Shown piece by piece: positions 21,401 through 31,516 of a DNA stretch of 64,000 nucleotides (positions are counted from its first letter, which is position 1; each line of letters starts with the position of its first letter). The notes below the pieces were generated by a model. It was not told where the DNA came from. It made no database searches and worked only from the letters and a program-made list of their open reading frames with translations. Source of the stretch: Zantedeschia hybrid cultivar (lineage: Eukaryota > Streptophyta > Magnoliopsida > Alismatales > Araceae); contig JARZZO010000003.1 in assembly GCA_030544215.1 (NCBI GenBank), positions 29,888,379 to 29,952,378 of the forward strand, in the 5' to 3' direction. The position numbers and the translations under genes were made by a program.

Positions 21401-22542
21401 AGTTTCCTACCCAATCCCCTCCAGCTTTTTGGATCCAGGCAATTCCATTGGTTCTTCTTCTGTTGAGGGTATTGATGTGGAAATAACGGGTGCAACGGTC
21501 TCCCTCATTGAGCCAATGAGACTTCGATCTTTGTTTCCAGAATTCCTCTTGCTTATCGTATAATTCCTCGAGTTCTTTCTTGAGTTGGTGCTCTCTGTTT
21601 AAGTTGCCAGTAGTGATGTTGAGTTTGGAGAGTTCAGTTAGTTGCTGCTTTATCTGCTCAATTCTTCTCATGACATTGGGAAAATTGTTCCTGTGCCACT
21701 TCCTGAGGTGGTGTTGTATCCACTTAATCTTCTCATGATACTGCTCTGGGAGGGAGAAGTGGGAGTTCCACGCATTTTTAACCACATCTTCAAACCGGGG
21801 ATGGATTCCAGTTTGAAAGGTAGCTGTCTTCTCTTCTTGAAACCCAACATATTGAGCAAGATGGGGTTATGATCACTACTACATTTGGGGAGGTGATGAA
21901 CCGTGGCCAAAGGGTATCTGATCCTCCAATCTGCGTTGACAAGGACCTAGTCAAGTCTCTCTCTAATGTGGAATTTTGCAGATCTCCTGTTGGACTAGGT
22001 ATACAAGGGGCCCACAAAGCCTATATCCATCAGCCTGGCATTATGTACAAAATCTCTGAAATGTCTCAAATGACGATTGGCAGGTCTGCTGCCTCCCACT
22101 TTATCGCCTGGGTTGAGGATGGAATTCATGTCGCCCATGACAACAATGGGGCCTGTGATGTTATCTATTAATTGCAGGAGCTCATTCCAAAAATCTGTCT
22201 CTCTTTGGGTCTCGGAGGAGCATAGATACATAACATGTGCCAACACTGACCATGAGAGGTAGAGTCAACAGCCCCTAGAATCCAATTAGTACTAGTCCGG
22301 AGGATCTTCAGGTTTATATTGTCATTCCACCACAACCATAGGCTCCCAGATCTGCCCACCGGATCACTAACATGGAAATTCTTGATGTTTCTGAGATGGA
22401 AGAAATTGGTGGCTTTGATGTAGTTAGTTTTAGTTTCAGACAAAAAGAAAACATCTGGATTGAGGGAGCGGGACATTTGATCAATGTAGGTAACTGTCGG
22501 GTTCCCGCCCAAACCACGACAATTCCAAGACAGTAGTTTCAT
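18462..22542 (-). pseudogene. LINE-B ORF2: endonuclease, reverse transcriptase, zf-RVT, RNase H
   Basis: Starts at ATG 22542 (MKLLSWNCRGLGG), an APE-type endonuclease start; SETK, VMGDMNSIL and a later SDHNPILL are endonuclease motifs that nick target DNA. RT follows (KAPGPDSLPP, FALKLDISRAYDRMEW, RQGCPISPYI, and LLYADDVFLF around 20490-20515), then the thumb (MANWKTNTMSTAGR), a zf-RVT segment (CPVCPQHRETIQHILFSC, near 19300) and a C-terminal RNase H (KINVDGA, SEAFAFWHGL, SDAQSV, CNQVAHALGKFA). RNase H would remove the RNA template during target-primed synthesis. Several frameshifts and stops break it (for example a TAG just before YADD), so it is inactive. Sequence similarity to LINE-A suggests the same family. 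Confidence 0.88.
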
Positions 22543-22949
22543 TTGGGATGTGGCGGTGATTTGTAGTCCACCGCCTCGACCTTAGAACAAAGGGTTTTGG
22601 ATGATGGGTAAAGGTTGCTCTTGCTGGGAGATTTTGATATGGCTCTGTAAGGGGTATGCAATTTAGTTTTCTATCTGTGAGTAGCCTGACTGGGTGAGGG
22701 ATTGATTGGGATGGGTTCAGGATTGGGGCAGCTGGTTTTAGCTTTCTTGTTTGAAGCCTCCTCCCATGCCAGCTTTCTTTTGACGGTACCTATAGATTGT
22801 TTGTGGTGGTGGGGCAGTGGTTGGAGTGTGAAAGGTTTCTGGTAGGTAATGGGCACATTAAATAGGTGTGGGGGGGTGGGTGGTAAAGTTGGCGGTTTAC
22901 TGGCTGGTTCAGAGATAGGTGTGGACCTCTGAGGAGTGACAGGAGTACC

Positions 22950-24025
22950 TCATTGCCGCTTGTAGCTATCGTGGCAAGTTTGTAAAGAGTTAGCTACAGC
23001 TTGGGTGCGAGGATTCTGGCAGTGTGTGGTAGGTAAGCCCTGCAGGATAGGGATCTTTGGGAAAAAGTTTCTGGGCTGGATAGGTTGGTAGTCTGGGATG
23101 TCAGGATTAACAGGGGGTGTGGATTGGTGGGTATGGTCTGCCTCCGGTGGGTTGTCCTGAGGTCCCAAAATAATAGCCAACTCTTCCTCTATGCCCGGGG
23201 ATTCTTCAGCTCCATTATCTTCATGAAAATTTGAGTTTGGAATACATTCGACTGCAGGAATGAATCTACTAGACACTTTGAGGCTGTCATCAAAATTAAA
23301 ACTAATAGCCTTCTCCATCCTACTCTTCAGCTGTGTGGAATAGGCTACCTTGATTTGATTTCTAACATTGACCAGCTCCTTGCAATTATCATCCTCATGC
23401 CCCAATCTACCACAGAATTTACAGAACCTATAGCATATACTGTTTTAACCAGAGGATTGTCAACATTCAATGTGATCTTGATGCGCGCATGGGTGCTCCA
23501 AGATTTAACATATTCCGGGACAGGCCTATGAGGGGTTCCAATTTGTTCTGCTAAGATCATGGCAGCCTGGCCAGTAAGAAATTCCATTGGCAGGTCGTAA
23601 ATCCTGACCCAAAGCTCACTTTGGTTGAGCTCATATTGTGAGGGAGAGATACCAGGTTTGCCTCACTGAATGAGGATTAAGTCATTATTAAAGAACCAGG
23701 AAGATCTTCTACATACCTTGTCCGCGTCTTCAATTTGGGAGAATCTGACCAAGAACTTGTTACCTGGGAAATCCAGCAGGGACCATTGGCCTGCTGGGTT
23801 CCAAAGTTTCTGCATCCATTCCTTTAGCCCAGCAGGGTGAACCAATGAATCTGTTTGGACTTTCACTATAACAGAGTATTTCCACTGGTCGACTCCTTCT
23901 GCTTCGGCAACTCCCAACACCGATATGTTCTGCTCTCCTTCATTCCTCAACAAGGCTTTGAAGCTCCTTAGGACTTCTTCCTCCTGTTGATCTAAGGGCG
24001 ACTCTCCCTGGTTATCTGCATCCAT
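22950..24025 (-). pseudogene. LINE-B ORF1: DUF4283/zinc knuckle nucleic-acid-binding protein
   Basis: From ATG 24025, residues about 1-120 resemble the DUF4283 domain of plant LINE ORF1 proteins (EEEVLRSFKALL, NKFLVRFSQIEDADKVCRR, SWFFNNDLILIQ). A TGA near 23661 and a frameshift near 23440 interrupt it. A CCHC knuckle (CKFCGRLGHEDDNC, near 23390-23430) follows, then a Pro-rich tail ending at 22950. The protein would coat LINE RNA in the ribonucleoprotein. The gap to ORF2 (22543-22949) is non-coding. It is damaged. Confidence 0.8.
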
Positions 24026-24550
24026 GCTGAGAGCCGTAGATGAAACGTTTTGTTGAGTTCCTAGCGAAATAGAACTGAGGAGGTGCCACCAAATGAAAAG
24101 GCCCGGGGTACTGAGGGTTTGAAATTAAATAGGCGGGAATCACCAGTTGGTTATAGATGAACAGTGTACACAGAGAAGAAACGGTTAGGACAAGATGCGG
24201 TTATGGTGGGAATAGGAAACATGAAAGCTGAAAAACGTGCAGGTTAGGGCGATGTTTTATGAATCGGGCAATGTAGATGGAGGTGCTAAAGGTGGGAGGT
24301 GGTGGAGGCAACTGCAACAAGGTGGGTGGGAGGGTGGGACAAGGCTCCAGATACTCAGAGGGGATGCCAAGCTATTCGTAAATATCTCAGTCCAGAGGAA
24401 GAGGGGTTGGGGGGGGAGACGACGACTGCCGGAGACAGGCGAGCAGTAGATTCCAGTATACCTCTACGAGGGATACCGAGCTTTCCGTAGAAACCTCAGA
24501 CGAGCCTGAGGTCCCGATGGCAGTACATTAGTGCAGAATCACTGTTAGAG

Positions 24551-25846
24551 TTGAGTACTTAAATCCTCTACCCACCTGGGTTTTTCAGTTGATCTCAAGT
24601 CACCAGTGGAATAGCTCCCTTATCAATAGTATTTTTAATTTGGATACTACAAAGTCAATCCTTGCAATTACCCTTCCTATCACAATTGGTAGTCCTGGTG
24701 ATCGACTCATTTGGCCACTTAATGACAATGGTGTTTTCTCCTTAAAATCTGCGTATAGGTTCCTCATGGAACACTCTCCCCACGCATCAACCTCGTCTCC
24801 GAACCCAGTTTGGAAGCTTATTTGGAACCCTCACATCAGCAAGGTGGTCCCTCCTAAGATCCTTCATTTCATCTGGTAAGGCCATCAAGAATGCTATTCC
24901 TATTAAAAGCATTCTAGCTAAAAGGATTCCTGATGTTGACAGCCCCTGCCCTCTCTGTTGGATGGATCATGAAAGTGTAGATCACCTACTATTCTACTGT
25001 GATTTCGCTCACTGTGTCTGGTTAGCCTCTCTCCTGAATTATCATTCAAATTTTGAGGATTTGAGCCTTGCAGATAGGATTATGCATTGGGCTCTCCCCC
25101 CGTTCTCTAGTAATGGAAAAGATACCTATCTCGTCTCCATATGTTTCTCTATTATGTGGCAAGTTTGGAAAGCTAGGTGTCGGAAAGTCTTTGAGGATAA
25201 GAGCCCCAACCCCTATGCTATTATCAGTGCTGCCATTACAGATGTTGAATTCTAGATCTCCTGTCAACCAGCTGCTACTCTCTCTATCCCTAAGCTATCA
25301 ATTAAGACCACTACTTGGTCTCCTCCTGAGACAAATTGCTTAAAGATTAATTTCGATGGTGCTACGTCTGGGCATGCTGGTGCCATTGGAGTTGTGATGC
25401 GAAATCACCTTGGTTCCCCCATCCAGTGTCTCTCCAAAGTTGTGTATTCCTCTGATCCTGCTGTTGGGAAGCTCTTGCCCTCCTTGAAGCTCTGAAGCTT
25501 GCTGCCAGCTCCCAACAACCTGTCTCAGTGGAAGGTGATGCGCTCACTATTATAAATGTTGCTCTAAAGATTAAAGACCCCCCCCCCCCCTGGAATGTTC
25601 ACAACATCATCCGAAACTGCCAATGTATCAGAGACTGTGTGTCCATCGATCTTAGTTTTATACCCATAACATGTAATGGGATAGCTCACTACTTAGCTAA
25701 GCTACCATTATCTACCTTGCAGGACATGCATTGGGTTTTTCCCTTGTTCCCTGTTGTTATTTCCCCTGCTCTTGAAGCAGACTGCTTATGTACTCTCTCA
25801 TTTCTAGTTTAAATAAAGTTATCACCTTTAAAGTTCAAAAAAAGTA
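24551..25846 (+). pseudogene. LINE-A, right part: zf-RVT, RNase H and 3' UTR
   Basis: Resumes LINE-A ORF2 after the LINE-B insertion: LISSHQWNSSLI, DRLIWPLNDNGVFSLKSAYRFL, zf-RVT (CPLCWMDHESVDHLLFYC near 24950-25010), then RNase H (CLKINFDGATSGHAGAIGVV, VEGDALTIIN, CNGIAHYLAKL). Frameshifts occur near 24880, 25250 and 25490; a C11 run lies at 25581-25591. The ORF ends TAA near 25811, an AATAAA overlaps the stop, and the element ends in a short A run near 25838-25845. No target duplication was found for LINE-A. Confidence 0.82.
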
Positions 25847-25934
25847 GATTGGAGACTTTCAAAAACATCCAGTTCCAGTGTGTGTTCGTGTTGTCATGGT
25901 ACTTAATGTAAGTGCCTAGAGTCTAACATCCACG

Positions 25935-26292
25935 TGTTGGGACTTAACTTAATTGTGGTCCACTTGTGATAAATGGGCTACACAATACATATCATACGGT
26001 ATTTAGTTAACGGAGTGCAGTTATTAGGCTTAACGTATTAGGAACCCATTAGGATCTTGTAATGGGTAGAATCCATTTAAACTTAAACAGGACTGGTCCC
26101 TCCTCTCTATATAAGAAGCCTATGACTCCTCGTGAAGCCATACGCATCAAGTGAGATAGGTTACACCATCTCCTCGTTCGGCATTCGTGCGGTTCTCGTG
26201 AGGCTCGTGTGCGTGTGGGGATCGACTTCGGCGTCGTCTTCCTCCTTCGTTTAGGGATGTCTTCCGCTGCAGGTATTCCTAAATCCCTAACA
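25935..26292 (+). repeat. copia-C 5' LTR
   Basis: 358 bp, TGTTGGGACTT... to ...CCCTAACA. The 3' copy is 30 bp longer: it has an extra GA-rich segment near 61265-61300 where this copy reads GAGATAGGTTACACC. A primer site follows directly. Confidence 0.9.
26108..26114 (+). promoter_or_regulatory. TATA box of the copia-C 5' LTR
   Basis: TATATAA followed by GAAGCC; the 3' LTR has the same box at 61216-61222. It is placed about 185 bp before the LTR end, as expected for a copia promoter. Confidence 0.55.
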
Positions 26293-26294
26293 AA

Positions 26295-26306
26295 TAGTAT
26301 CAGAGC
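26295..26306 (+). other. copia-C primer binding site
   Basis: TAGTATCAGAGC, two bases after the LTR end. One mismatch from TGGTATCAGAGC, the initiator Met tRNA complement. Confidence 0.7.
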
Positions 26307-28593
26307 CCGTGTCGATGATTTTGAAACTTTGATTTACTGTAATTTTCTTGTTTCCATCTAGTTACGCACAGGAAAATTGTAACGTTATTCCTGTTATATT
26401 ATTTTATTTTTTAGATCGTCGAACGGTGACCGACGCCGCTGTGAAAGAACCCGACGCACCTGCGAATCTGTCGCCAGGAAGGGCGGGGCGAGCCCAGAGC
26501 CTGCGACTGGGTACCTGCACTGGGCACCGCCGCCTTACGCGGGCGGGCGCCCTACGCGGGCCCAGCGCCCAGCACAAGGTGGCCCGACCGTTTTCTCCCA
26601 AGCCCCTGTATTAAAAAAGTAATAATAAAATATAAAAAATAAAAAAATAGGTGAGGTATTGGGCTAGCGGCAGCCAACTCCAGCGATGGGGGTGGCGGCA
26701 GCCGGATTGGCTCTTCACCTCCGTTATTTGTCCCCAACTATTACGGTTCTTCCCAAAACATAACGTTTTTGGAGAGAATGGTGGGGGGGACGTTGAAGAT
26801 GACCGAGTAATGACCATTAAGACCCCCATTAAGATTTAAATGTTTATTGATTTAAATATTAGGATCCAATGAATGTTAATGGATCCAATTTAATGGGTCT
26901 TTTAGATTTTAATTTTGGGTTGGATTTTAAATCCGTAATGGATCCTAGTTAAATGGTTTCGATATTGGTTTTAGGTAAATTAGATCCGTTTGGGTCTTAT
27001 TAAGACCCGAATACATATCCGTTTAAGTATTCCATAACAAATCCATGTTAACGGGTTTCGGATCTTGATTACGGGTATTGGATTCGTTTGGATCTTATTT
27101 AAGACTCGAATTCGTATTCATTTTAAAATTCGACCTGAATTCGTTAATCCGATCCAACTCGATCCGTTAATCCATTAAGATCCAGATCTGTATCCATTTA
27201 TATCCATTATTGTTATGTGTATCCTTTAAGATTTTCAAAAAAAAAAAATCGATTAATTTTAATTCTTTTAGTTATCCTTATCTTTTAAAGTTCACTAATG
27301 GTAAGTTACTTGATCTATTATGTTCTGGATCTAAGGCCCATATTTCAGAGTTTGTTTTGGGCCCATTAGTGACATTTAAAGTGTAATGGATCATTTTTTA
27401 AACAATTTGGATACATATATAATTTTAGGGATCTATTTGCGATTCAGGTTATTTCTGCAAACAGAAACGGATTTGTTTGCAATTAAGTTTAATTTCTGCA
27501 AACAGAAACGGATATGTTTGCAATTCTGATTATTTCTGCAAATATATTCGGATATGTTTGCAAATTTTAGTTATTTTTGCAAATTGAAAAGGATATGTTT
27601 GCGATTCTAATTATTTTTGCAAAAATAGATTCATTTGCAAATTAAGTTAATTATACAAACATAAACAGATATGCTTGCAATTTCTCGTTCTGTTTGCAAA
27701 TTGAAATGGATATGTTTGCGATTCTGGTTAATTCTTCAAACATAAAAGGGTATGTTTATAATGCAGGTTATTTTTGTAAACAGAACAGTATTTATTTCCG
27801 ATTCTGGTTTTATTTTTGCAAATAGAAAAATGACATTTATGTAACAACATACTATAAACTTGTATTTTGCCTTTTTTAATCTAGTTTTAAACATGATTAA
27901 GATTATTTATGAATTAATAATTATTATTGTAAACTTAAGAGATATTTTTGTGATAATTTGACCTCTTTACAGTTTTTACTTATATATGAATATTTTCATT
28001 TCAAATTGTAATAATTATTATGTTTTTGTCCTTTTTGCTCATATTAAATATTAATTAATGCTATCCAAAGTGGCACTGATCACGAGGAATGTTAAAATTT
28101 AACCATATTAAATTTTAAATAGTATCATTAATAAGCATTTGGTTATTTGTTATCATTTTAATTGGGGGGGGATGTTTTAGAATTCAAAGTGTGTAAATTA
28201 ATCATCAAAGTGGCCTTATGCATAGAGAATAATAAAATATACTCATTAAGAAATTAAAATGATATCAAATATTTGTGTTCTTGACTTGATTGTAGATTTT
28301 AAACTCCCAACGGAGTGTCTATTTTCATGTCATGAGCAGGATAAAATAAAACTTATATGCACGGCGACTCTTGAGAGTTTTGTACCCAAATGTACTCTTT
28401 CTTGATATCAAAATATTTATAAATTTTAGTTTTATCACTTAAGTTAATTTGGAGAGTCTGTTTATAAGCATATTATAATTCTCTCCCAAAAGAGATATTG
28501 TAATGATGCAATCAGACGACTTGTTAAAGTAGTTCAATTTAGTTATTGAATTACTTTGCAATTTAAATTACTACCTCATAACTTACAATATAT
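26307..28593 (+). other. copia-C leader, 2.3 kb, no gene
   Basis: GC-rich at 26420-26600, then AT-rich. 26820-27200 is rich in GGATCC- and GGATCCG-like words with small palindromes such as GGTCTTATTAAGACC. 27430-27840 is a hairpin array. 27840-28590 shows nothing recognisable. A long leader with repeats parallels copia-A. Confidence 0.6.
27430..27840 (+). repeat. tandem hairpin array, about ten units of 40-45 bp
   Basis: Each unit has TGCAAA(CA), a 10-14 base A-rich centre (GAAACGGAT in the best copies) and (TG)TTTGCA, so it folds on itself; units are separated by TT(A)ATTTCTG-like linkers. The first two complete copies have perfect 8 bp arms (TGCAAACA/TGTTTGCA). Later copies decay, sometimes on both arms together (TGCAAA/TTTGCA). 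Confidence 0.75.
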
Positions 28594-30162
28594 TTGTCCC
28601 ATTATCTTATATGTGAGCATGTGTTTGTTTATTTCAGCTGCTTTTTTTTTTTATTTACATCTTTTACTGGGAATGTGCCTTATCTGAATGGCATTAATTT
28701 CACTGAATGGAAACAAAGAGTACTATTTGCTTTGGGATGCATAGACTTAGATTTGACTTTATGTGAGGATATGCCAGGTCCACTTATTTCAGAAAGTTCA
28801 ATGGAACAGCAGACTCATTATGAGAAATGAGAAAAGTCCAACCGTCTTTACCTTCTATTCCTTCAAAGACATGTTAGACAGAACATCAAGGGATCTATCT
28901 TAGATCAGATCACTGTTAGTTGATTTCTTAATGCAATTGATGAACAGTTCATTAGTTCTGATAAAGTCAAAGCCAGCACTTTAATGACTAAACTGTCCTC
29001 AATGAAATAAATTAGTAGCAGTGTTCGAGAGCATATAATGATTATGAGGGATATTTCTGCTCAACTGAATGCCATGGAAATTATTATTTCAGACATTTTT
29101 CTAATCCATTTTATTTTCAACTATCTGCCTAGTGAATATGAGACATTCAAGATCTCCTACAATACATATCAGGCTAAGTGGTCAGTCAATGAACTGATGA
29201 CTATGTATGTCCAGGAGGAAGAGAGATTGAGAGGAAAGAGAAATCATGTTGTTTTGTTTACCTCTCATAAAGTGAAAAACAGATCAAGAAAGAAGAAGGG
29301 TGTCCAGAAGAAGACTAAGTCAAAACGTAAAAACGACAAATTCTTCCTCTGCAAATTACTTGGACACGTTAAAAAAGATTGTCTAAAAAGGAAGGTATCG
29401 TTTGAAAAGAAAGGTAATATATCATCTTATGTTTGTTATGAGTCTCATTTAGTAAATGTTCATAAAGACACATGGTGGATTGACTCAGGATCTACTATGC
29501 ATCTTGCCACTTCTATGTAAGGATTCCTTTTTCAAAGGCCTCCGAATGAGGGTGAGCGAAGCATCTTTTGAGGAAATAAGACGCGCTCACAAATCAAGGC
29601 CGTAAGAACTTATAGGATCTTTATGGAATCATGATTTGTTCTAAACTTAGAAGACACTCTTTATGTACCATCTTTTAGTAGAAATTTGGTTTCAGTATCA
29701 AAACTTGATTCAAAAGATTTTCAAGTCAGTCTTAGAAACTCTTCAGTTGAATTAATTAAAGATTCTGTTGCTATTAGTACTGGTTATATATTTGATGGTT
29801 TATATAAATTGTGTCTTAGAAATGTGAATGAACAATCTCATAATATCCTATATACTTGAGTTCATATTGGCAACAAGCGTGGTAGAGTTAATGAAAATTC
29901 ATCTATGTTATGGCATAGGAGATTAGGACATATCTCAATTAAGAGGCTTAAGAGGTTAGTGGGAGAAGGTGTGTTACACACTCTAGATTTTACTGATTTC
30001 GAGACATGTGTCGATTACATTAAAAGAAAGCAAACACACATGCCTAATAAGGATGCCACAAGAAGTTCTAGAATTTTAAAAATAATTCACACTGATATAT
30101 GTGGTCTGTTTTCCTCCTGTCTGACGGGTGAGAGGCATTTTGTCACTTTTATAGATGACTAT
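28594..30162 (+). pseudogene. copia-C gag, protease and integrase N-terminus (segment 1)
   Basis: One reading frame, broken by stops at 28828, 28921 and several later sites. Gag (PYLNGINFTEWKQRVLFALG, LPSEYETFKISYN), a decayed zinc knuckle (FLCKLLGHVKKDC, first Cys lost), protease (WWIDSGSTMHLA, active-site DSG), pre-integrase HHCC zinc region (LWHRRLGHISIKRLKRLV, with one CxxC Cys apparently lost) and the start of the integrase core (HTDICGLF, FIDDY). It ends exactly where gypsy-D is inserted: ACTAT at 30158-30162 is repeated at 44308-44312. Confidence 0.85.
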
Positions 30163-31516
30163 TGTGAGTGCTTAAAATGCTAGTGTGATTATCATGAAAA
30201 ATCTAGGTTGTTTAGAGTCCAAAATAATCCTATTAAAAACAGAAAACTAAGTGCAGTGATCGCCAGAAACTTTTAACTAAAAAGTTCCAAAAGAAGGTTT
30301 TGATCGCCTACCTGTTTGAATGCGGAAGATATTGAGTCCTTGATTCCCCTTCCTCAGCCGGCTGAAGAAAGAGAGCCCTTTCTTGTTCTTTGTTCTTGCT
30401 GTTGAGGTTGAAGTTGAGGATCTTCCAGAAATCCTTGTGATTTGCTTCCTTGATTCTCCTTTTGATTCTCCTTTTGCTCCGTGCAGCAGAAATAGAGAGA
30501 AAAGAAATGAAGAAATTATGATGAGAACTTTAAGCAAGAATAGTATCTGTTCTAATCATGATGTTAAACATACGACTAAACAACAAACTTACTTGTTTAA
30601 TGACTTTTGAAACCCCTTAATCAAATAGGTTTTGAAAGAAATGAATGTGTTGTGTGTTGCATGGAGTGATGATGAATGTAGAACTAATGAAATGAATGCA
30701 GAAATAAAAAGACTTATGCCCAATGGTTGAATTCTTGAATGGATGAAGATCTTGAAAGGACGCCGACTTCTGGAAATGGCAGTGCTTCGGCGTTCCGACG
30801 TTGTTGCTTTGATCTTTAACTCGCTATCGCTCAATGATAATCAACTCAAGATTACGCTTAACATTTTTAACTCTTCAAGATGTAAGGTATTTATAGGCTT
30901 CTTCTGCGTCCTTGATTAACATAGAAAAACCTCGGACTTATCTATCTTAACCAACAGATAAATATAGATTAATTCATCTTTATCTGTAATTATCTAAAAC
31001 GCGTCCAAGATGGCTGACGCCTTTCAGATTAATTAAGATAAGGATAAATATCCATGAAACTTATCTTTATCTTTATCAGGTAAAACGCGTCCACATGTGT
31101 AGACGTCTTTTACACTAATTAAGATAAGGATAAACATCCATAAGAGAAGTAGAAATAGCCTAGAAAACCTAAAACGCGTTAGCACTCACAAACGCCTTTT
31201 AGCTAATTAATCAACTGATTAAAATTCAAATTTAAACGTTAAAATATGAATAAACTCTAAATCGCGTCCACACAGGTTGACGTCTTTTAGACTTCTAAAT
31301 CACGTCCACACAGGTTGACGTCTTTTAGAATTCTGCATATTTTAACTGAAATTTGAGCTAAAATCAATTTAATTGATTAAATTAAACATGTCTGTTAAAC
31401 CCGACACTCAAAAAGATCAATAAAAATTAACCAATGATTAAATATCAGACCATTATGAGGCATTATTATATAATATGAAATTTACTCGAAATGATGTCAA
31501 AATTAGCGTGTCTACA
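30163..31516 (-). repeat. gypsy-D 3' LTR
   Basis: 1,354 bp; minus sense TGTAGACACGC... to ...AGCACTCACA. It contains a TATA box (TATAAATA, plus coordinates 30888-30895) and five GCGTC/GACGC-type hairpins at 30993-31335, two of them a tandem copy absent from the 5' LTR. Confidence 0.9.

Larger units (their letters stand above)
18417..24540 (-). mobile_element. LINE-B, near full-length L1-type LINE inserted into LINE-A
   Basis: 6,124 bp, minus strand. Its 3' poly(A) appears as a T run at 18418-18435. Target duplications are ACTATTAGAG (18407-18416) and ACTGTTAGAG (24541-24550), 10 bp with one mismatch. Removing the insert and one duplication restores the LINE-A frame across the junction (PPTIRVEYLNPLPTW). 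It carries ORF1 (zinc knuckle protein) and ORF2 (endonuclease, RT, zf-RVT, RNase H), both broken. The first 500 bp of the element (24026-24540) is G-rich 5' UTR without a gene. Confidence 0.9.
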
